From CBDCVD01 sp965224015 (GTDB lineage: Bacteria; Pseudomonadota; Alphaproteobacteria; Rhizobiales; CBDCVD01): a stretch of DNA of 64,000 nucleotides. The notes beneath the pieces were generated by a model, which was not told where the DNA came from, made no database searches, and worked only from the letters and a program-made list of their open reading frames with translations. The first letter of the stretch is position 1. Every line of letters starts with the position of its first letter. The translations under genes were made by a program, and so were the position numbers. The stretch covers positions 2,914,001-2,978,000 of the forward strand of contig OZ245032.1 of NCBI GenBank assembly GCA_965224015.1, written 5' to 3'. Positions 1 through 9,000 of the stretch are shown piece after piece.

Positions 1-1
1 G

Positions 2-3000
2 CAGTTGAAGGGGTTCATGGAGGTTGTTGGCGACCGAGCCCAAGTCGTGGTTGCGAATCCCAACGGCATTACCTGCAAAGGATGTGGCTTTATCAACACT
101 TCGCGCGCGACGCTGTCGACGGGGACACCGCAGTTCGATGCCAGGGGGAATCTCTCCGGCTTGTCGGTGGTCAGGGGAAGACTAGCGGTTGAGCGTGGAG
201 GCCTGAATGCTTCCGAGGTTGATATTCTTGATCTTGTTGCCCGGTCGTTATTTGTTGACGGGCGGATCAACACAAAAAAGCTCGGAATTGCGGCTGGAGC
301 CGCCACTTTCTCTTATAAAGATCGCAAATCGAAAGCGGCAACCGGAAGCGGTAAGGCACCGGCGATCGCTATTGATTCGACTGTATTCGGAGGCATGTAC
401 GCCGATTCCATCAGCATTATAGCGCACGACAACCATGTTGGGGTTCGCATGGATGGAACGATGAGCGCGACCGCGGATGATATCCGAATTTCATCAAACG
501 GCGATCTTACCCTTGGTGGCAATGTCGCGGCAAAAAAAACCACTGCAATAAAAGCCAAGGGCAAGGTGCGTATAAAGGGAAAGCAGACCGCAAGCGATAA
601 GAAGGATAAAGCACAGTCAATTTATGGTGGAGATGCCTTAACGATCGAAAGTGAAGCCAATATTGAGCTTGGTAACAGTTTGATTGGAACGGCGGGAGAC
701 CTGAGAATCGCCTCGGTAACGGGGATGATCGATAGTGGTGATGCTGAGAGTCGACGATTTGGTGGCAAAAAAGTCACAGTGGTGGTCGAACACGGGCTGG
801 CATCAATTATTGGAGGCGCCACTTACTCGGGAGAGGCAGGCGTATCCATTACCGCTGATAAGATTGCCATCTCCGGCGACGGCGCGGTTATTGCCAGTAA
901 AAGCGGTTTCGTCGATTTGATAGCCGATGTTGGCGCTATTCAATTAGGCGATGCCCGGGTTTCTGCGTTGGAGAGAGTGAAAATCAGTGCCGCTGGAGAT
1001 CTGTCCACAGGTCGGAGATCGCACGTTGAATCGCACGCTGGTGATATCGAACTGTCCGGCGCCACGATCACGCTGAGCGGTAATGTTTTAGCTGTTAAGG
1101 GGGCGTTTTCTGCGACCGCGCAAAGGGGCATAAGCAATAGTGGCTCCATTCAATCAGCGGTTATGCTTTCGTTATGGTCCAAAACCGACAATGTGGTTAA
1201 TCTTGGCGATCTGACGTCCGGGGCCGCGATAGAATTGCGGGCCGGGAATGAAATTTCAAACCGCGGTCATATTTCAGCCAAAAGAAATTTTCAACTCACC
1301 GCAGGAAGAAAGGTTGTCAACGCAAGCGAGATAGGCGGTGCGAGTGGAACGATTTCTGCATCGCATATCGAAAACACTGCCGGTGCAAAGATCGCAACCA
1401 CCGTCGGCAATCTTGAGCTCGTCGTTGATACCCTGGTCAACCAAAACGTGATTGCAAGCGCGGCTGATTTTGATATCAGGCGCCTGACTGCTAACCGCAC
1501 GAGGGCTGCGCTCACGGTTGGACGTAACTCTAAACTCCAATCTGCAGGAAAATTGTCCTTTCATTCTGCCACCGATGGTAGCCGTTTCGACCTGATTGTG
1601 AACCAGGGAGGAAAGTTGCTCACAGGAGGCCTCACCCTTTCTGGCATAAATGATGTTACGATTTCTGGCCTGGCACAAATTGGCGGAGAGATTTCGGGAA
1701 TTGCTGCGGGACGGCTAATTATAGAAAAAGACGGGAAGTTTGTCGCCACCGGAACTGACCAGAGCCAAGCCCGTGAACTGAAATTCTCACGAGATGCGAG
1801 GATTTCCGGGTTGCTCACTGCAATGGGCGACTTGGCGTTGAAAGCAAGTACCGTAACCATTGAGGTTGGCGGGGCTATTACCAGTATCGGCAATCAGGCC
1901 ACTTTAACGCTTGACACCACCCAAGGGGGCGGCACGCAAGGACGTATCATCAATAGAGGTTTTCTCTATGCTGCCGGTAGCCTTGATTTAATCGCAGGCA
2001 CGGCAGTTGAGAACACCGGTCCGGGGTGTGTTGTCGGCAACGGTTGCATCTTGGCTGCCGGTAATATCCGCATAGGCGGATCAACCCAGCAATTTGCTGA
2101 TGCCCAGGGGCCGGGTGCGAAAACGGTTGTGGGGACAATTGATCTTACCAACCGTGGTTCGCTGGAGAGTCGCGATGGCAATATTCTCATCGTGGCAAAA
2201 ACCGTTACCAACAATGTCCCGACCAAGGATTACGGGCCGATTCGCAAGAAGTTCATCTACAAATCAATCAGCAAAACCTACTATCCAGGGAATAATGGGG
2301 ATTCGGGACGCTATGATAAAGGAAAGAAACGTAGAGGAGGCCAAATTTGGAGATACGACGCGTATATCCCTGAGAGCAACCTTAACCCATATGTTTACCG
2401 AGATTACGAGATTGTCAAGGAAGTGCGTGAAGGTTTTGAAAACTTTGACCCAAAAAGTGCCACTCAGCCGCGTATTCTTGCTTCCAATAATGGTGGCGTA
2501 CTCTCAATTGTCGGGTTTACGAATTTAAAGAACACGGGTGGGATTCTAGCAGGTGATACAGTCAATCTGTTTGGACTCCCCAGCGCCACGTTGACCAATG
2601 AGTCGGTCAAGTTGGAAACATGGACTGAAACAAGTACGGGGCGAAACATCTACTATTGTCCGGAAATTGACTCATTTTGTGTCGGAAATGTTTTCGCCAA
2701 GCCGAATTGGATTTCAAAAGGTAAGGAGGACACTTCCGTTAGCAAGGTAACCCATGGTCAGCGCAGGGAATTGCCTGGTAGCCTTAGAGCCGGGATTTTT
2801 GCCAAATCCAAGCTGAACATAAACACGGGCGAGCTCGTTGTTACCGGCACAACGAAAAGTGAAGGGGGGCTGTCTGCACCCGGCAAAAACCGGGCACCGC
2901 AACCCATAAACGAGGAAAACCCGACCGATGTCGCGCTTAAGGTGCCTTCGGCACCGCCGGTCTCGGTGCCTCTGCCGCAAAATCCCTACGGCCTTTATGC

Positions 3001-6000
3001 GAAAACAAAATCGCCCTCTTCGCCTTATGTCTACGAACTCAATCCGCTCTACACGTCTGAAGAGAGTCCCAATTTGCCTGCAAACTATCTGGCTTCCAAA
3101 TTGGGTCTGGATGAAGCGAGTTTAGGACGAAAACTCGGTAGCGCTCAATTTGAAGCCGAGTTGTTGCGTCAGCAGGCGCAGAGTCTGAACCTGCACGGTC
3201 TTGTCGCCTCCTATGCCAATCACGTGGAGATGTTACGCGCTTTATTTGATCGTGCCAGCGATGTTGCTGAGGATTTGACGTTGCAAATCGGTGTCGCGTT
3301 AACGGCCGATCAAATCAACAAATTAAAAAAACCCATCGCCTGGGAAGTGTTTGAACGTTTGCCGTCAGGTGAAGTGGTGCGCGTGGTTAAACTGTTTGTA
3401 CCGCAAGACTATGTCCATGACGCTGGTGATAGTCTGATCGCCACGGCGGGCAGGGCGGAAATTAATGCCGATTATCTGAAAAATACCGGTGGCAAGATTG
3501 ATGGCGAAGAGCTCAATATCACGACCAAAGGCGATATCGATCTTGATGCCGGTGTCATTTCAGGCGGGCAGGTGGATATAAACGCGGGCGGCTCCGTAAA
3601 CGTCGTCACCCGCGTCGAGCGAGAGGGAAGCGAATGGCACTATGACGATGTCACGTCTGACACGGGTCGGATTTCTGCAAGGAAAAAACTGACTCTTCGG
3701 GCTGACAAAGACCTGAATGTCAAGGGAGGAGAGATAACCTCGAACGCAAATGCCGAAATAGTCGTCGACGGCAAAACGAATGTCGAGGCCGTTGTGCTTG
3801 AGAGCCGACGCTTCAGCTATAAGCGAAGTGGCGATGGCTTTCTGACAGAAACAGTAGAGACGAAAGATCATGTGCGCCAGAAGGCGGTCGGTGCAAAGAT
3901 TATCGTTGCCGGAGACCTGGATTTAAAATCGAAGCAGGACGTGAATATTGTTGGCTCGCAAATCGCCGCAGGTGGTGAGGCATCGGTGGAAAGTACGCAA
4001 GGATCGGTGAATGTAAAAACCCAGGAGTTGAAAGAGACAAAAGTTTGGAACAAAGAGTCCCGCGGCTTTTTCGCCGAGACTGATGAGCAAGGCAAGCAGC
4101 GCGTATGGCAAAATGCACTGGACGATTATAAACGCACGATAGAGGACTTGCCGCCGAATAAGCGCGCACAAGCTGTCAATGAGTTTATCGAGAAAAACAA
4201 AAGCAATTATTTGCCGAATGAGAACGATTACGCTGCTGGCGTAACCATCGGCTATCGCACCACATCGCAATCGGAAACAACAGAGTCGACAACACATGCG
4301 CGCTCTGGCATCTATGGTGGCAATGTAAAGATAAAGGCATCCAAGACCGTGGCTCTGGTGGGCGCAGACGTAGCCAGTGGTGAGGACGGAACGATTGAGT
4401 TGGAAGGCAAGGATGTCGATATCAAAGCCGCCTATGATACCTATGATAAGAAATCAAGCAAGGAAGAAAACACCATCGGGGCGACCCTTGAAGCCAATGT
4501 CGATGGCGTAGCGGCAAAAGCGGGATATTCGAATGTCAAGGCGAAAACAAATAGGGATGGCAAGAGAGCAAGTGTCTCCAAACTTAAGTCTGGTGGCAAC
4601 CTTATCATCAAGGCGAAAAATAAATTAAGCAACGAGGGAACCAGTGTTGAAGCCGCCGGCGATATAACGGTTGTTGCCAAAAAGATCGACAATCGTGCAG
4701 CGGTTAATGAGGACAACGTTGAACACAGCGAGGAAAAATTTTCGGCATCAGTCGGATACGGGGCGACCAACAAAGGCCTTGGATCGTCCATTGTCGATGC
4801 AACCAAATATGCAGATAAAAAAGAGGGGATTTCCGGTGGTAAAGGCAGAGAGTTGCGCGGAGTTAAAGGGGAAGTCAGGCGCGGAACAGAAGAGGACCCA
4901 CAAGTTTCGATAAACTTGGAACCGCCGGAGGCACAATACAAGATTACGGCTTCGCACGAAAAGAGTTCGTCGGAAAGCCGATCCAGAAAATCGATCGTGA
5001 CGACCTTCAAAGCCGGTAACAATATAGACATAACGGCAGAGGAAGAAGCCCAGGACCAGGGGACGAACTATGAAGCCGGTAGTGATTATGAAGCCGATAG
5101 TGATATAGGCATAACGGCAGAGGAAGATGCCCGGGACCAGGGGACGGACTCTGAATCCGGTGGGCGCATAACTATCAGAGCAAAGAGCTACAAGAATGTT
5201 GCCGCGGTAAATTCTGAAGAAAGCAGTTCATCTTCATCGGTTGTCAAAGGCACAGTGACCCTGGGCCTAGACGCAACGGGTGATGTCAATGCCGACATCT
5301 CAGCACAGTATCAAACCACGTCGCACGCCTCCCGTTCTACAAACGCGGTGGTGGGTGGTCTTAAGGCAAAGAACGGTATCTTAATCGAGACCGAGGCCGA
5401 TGTTTTGCTTGAAGGCACAAAACTCGGTGCCGGAAAGACGGGCATTGAGATTGATGCAGGGGGAGACGTGAAGTTTGCGCAAGCGCAAGACACGTCATAC
5501 AAGACATCGAAAAGCACGAGCGTAGGCGCAAGTCTCGGCGTGTCGGTCTCGACCGACCTGACGGGAGGCGGTTTAAACGCCAGCGCCAACTACCGAAATG
5601 CAAAGCACGAGGAGCGCAAATCGGATGGTGTTGCTGGCTCCCTAGATTCAAAGGGCGGCATTCAGATTCGCTCCAAAACGGGAGATATTGGTTTCGAGGG
5701 AACTCATATCAACGCTAAAAAGGACGTCGGATTGACTGCCGAAAAGGGTTCAGTTGATTTTTCGGCCCTAAAAAGTACACGCGTTGAGAAGGGGCGCGTC
5801 GACGGTGGTGGTGCGGATCTTAACTTCTATGCAAGTTCCAAGGGCACAGATGTTGGTGGTGGCGTACGTGCCGAGCGCTCACGCACCAATGTTGAAGCGG
5901 TTAACCGAAAAGGCGGGACAATCGCGGCAGGCGGTGAACTCAAGATCAAGGCTGCGAATAAAGTTCGTCTTGAAGGCACTGATATTGAAGTTGATAGCGC

Positions 6001-9000
6001 TGATATCAACGCCGATACATTCGTTATGGAGTCGGCGCAGTCAACGCTCAAGGAAGACAGTGAGAAATTTCGGCTGGATACGGCACTCGGCATTTCCGCA
6101 GCCAAGGGTAACTATGGCGGAAACGTGCACGTTGGCGTGGAGGACAAATCAGCGAAGCGAGATAATGTTCTTAATCAAAATGCCCACCTGAAAACGAAAA
6201 GCGGCACCACGCTCAACATTAAAAAAGATGCCACCCTTTCTGGTGCTGTCATTAGCGGGGGTACATCTGGCACTATTGGTGGAAATCTAAAGATCGAGAG
6301 TCGCGTCGATAAGATAAAGGAGAACATCAAGGACAATACATTCTTTGCTGGGGTCGCTACGCCTACCACTGGCAAGAAGAAACCCAGAATGGAAAAAGTA
6401 TCTGAGAAGGCCAATTCCCTTGCCGGCTCCGGCTTATTTATCAAGATGAAATCCGAGACAAAAGACAATCTTTCGCTTTCGGAAAAAAGCGGCCTGGAGG
6501 GCGATCTTAATCTTACCGTAATGGGTGATGCCGAACTTAAATCGGCCCAGGTTGATGAGTCAGGGCTGAAAGTCAGCGGCAACACGTCAAGGCAAGAGGT
6601 CGAAACTCGCAAGCGCGAATCGTCGAGCTCTGTAGACGTTCGCCTGACAGTTCAAAGTATGGCAGGTTACGATGGAATCAATAAGGTATCAGAGATAAAT
6701 ATGCCTTTTGACAAATCTGCCTTCAAAAACTTCGACAATTCGGCGACGCCAAAAGACACACCGGGTGATACAGGTGAACGGCAAGACGATTCCAGCCCAA
6801 CGCCTGATGAATTGCTGTCCACCGTTGCTGAGGCCACACCGGATCCGTCCTCGGAAACTCCCGAAGCTCCGGCAGGAAACCCGGAAGAACAGAGAACGCA
6901 GGAAGAACCGGATTCGAATCAGCAATCCTCACCGTCGACCAACACGTCGCAAGCGCAGGAAAACGCGCCGCAAGACGTCCAAACGCCAGCCACCAGGAAG
7001 GAAGATGCCGGGCGCGACAACGAGGACATGTCCCGTGCAGATGTTAATGCTGACGCTCCTGACGCCCCTGGTATCCCGGCCCCGGAACCGGTCGGCAGAA
7101 ACAATCCTGCAGTGCCGGACGCAGACCAGCAAGCGCCTCAGCAGGCCGAGGCGCCAACACAAGCGCAAAAGGACGAGCCACCACAACAGGCTCAGCTATT
7201 GGAGAGCCAAAGAGAAAATTTCGACGATAGTGATACACCTTTTGGGCGTACCGTTACATTTGGTGGGGGTAAGCGAGATGCGCAGGATGATAAGCAGGAT
7301 GCGCCTCCACCGGTACCACCCCGGAAGTCCCGGATGCAGAAACCGCCTGGAGCGCCAGACACGGCTTCTCAATCCACGCAGCCGACCCATAAGGTGAAGA
7401 CAAATTACGCCGACATTCGTCGCCAAAATACAAGGCCTGACGCAGGTGTGAAGCAGGATAAACCTGTTACAACAGTTATTCCTCTGGTTGGTGATAGCAA
7501 ATCCGAAAAGGGGAGAGAGGAGCTGCGAGCCTTCGAGAACGCTGCACTGGTAGATAAAAATACTCTACAAGTTGTCGGTGGCGACGAGTTGTCTGACAAC
7601 AAGCCGGCTTCTCATCTCAGGCCCAGCAATGGAAATTTCATTATTGCGGCACATACAGATGAGAAGGAGCAAAAATTTCAATCATCACCCATGGTACCCG
7701 ATGGAAGTCCGGATAAAGTTGCCGAAAAATTTGTTAGTTTTCTTGATCGCAACCAAATCGACCGGCGTGAGGTGAAAACGGTCGATATTGTCGCCTGCAA
7801 GTTTGGATCCTGTGCTGAAGGTATAAACAAGTTCGCAAATACACTCGGGCAATCGGGTATAGATGCGTTGGTGACAGCACCAACGGTCGACGTAACAATG
7901 ACAAAACAGGAGGCGGGTAATGACGTTTTGAAATTGCACGTACCCAAACAAGCAGAAAGTAAACCCGCCCCCAGCAATAAAAGAGACGTAACGCTCTTTG
8001 ATATTGCGTGGATGGGGCTGGCCGGTTTAAGTGATTTTCAGGAAAACAAAGGTGATCCAACCTGGAATAGGAATATTATTAAGCGCTATACCAAACCGCA
8101 GAATCGTGAAGATGTTGACAGGTTGCGGCAGCGGTTGGAAGAGAGACACAGACAGAATGAAACTGCGGCTGAGTTGGCGGATCGCCATACAAAACTCCTT
8201 AGTGGAACGCGTTATACATCTCGCGGCCACGAGTATAGTTTAATATCAAGAAAAGGGATCGTATACTCGAAATCAGAAGAAACCGGCAAAACCGAAATGG
8301 GTGACCCGGATGCGTTCAATTTTAGTAATGACTTCCATGCTCCAAATAAAACCGTTATATTTGGAGATAATGCGCGGAATCCAGAAGCGGAACTTTTTGC
8401 CACGGATGCTACGCGCGCCCAATTTTTGAAATTGCCAGATAATCAACAATTTGTTCCGGAAAAATTTGTTAGAAAAAATATTGTCAATCCCGGCGCGCAG
8501 GCAATAATGAGAAATTACGAGAGTGGTACGAAGGAGTTTCGTGATCGATTTATTAGGCTCTCCGACAACGGACGTTCTTCAAAGCGTATTGCGGATGAAT
8601 TCGGACTGCGAATTGAAGGCGCGACCCATGATGGCGTAAGTACGACGCTTACGCTCAAACCCTATGATAGTAACGCCCCTGTACCTCCATTGCGCAGAAG
8701 GCGATCCATTCGGTTGTTCGACGGAACTTATATTGATCGAAAGGGCAAGGTTTCTGATAGTCCTGCAAATGACGATCAAACGCAGCAGGCAGCACGCCCT
8801 GCCGCACGACCTCGCGATCCGCAAAAGACGACAGGTGAAGACTATCCCGTCAATTATCGGTCTGATGATACGCCTGTTGGGCGCTTGGTCGTCTTGGGCA
8901 AACCAAAGGGTGATGGACCCGGCGCAAGACCTAAGACATATGATCGCAAGCAGGAAAACAAACCCGAATCAACCACGGATGATAAGGCTGTGGATGCGTT

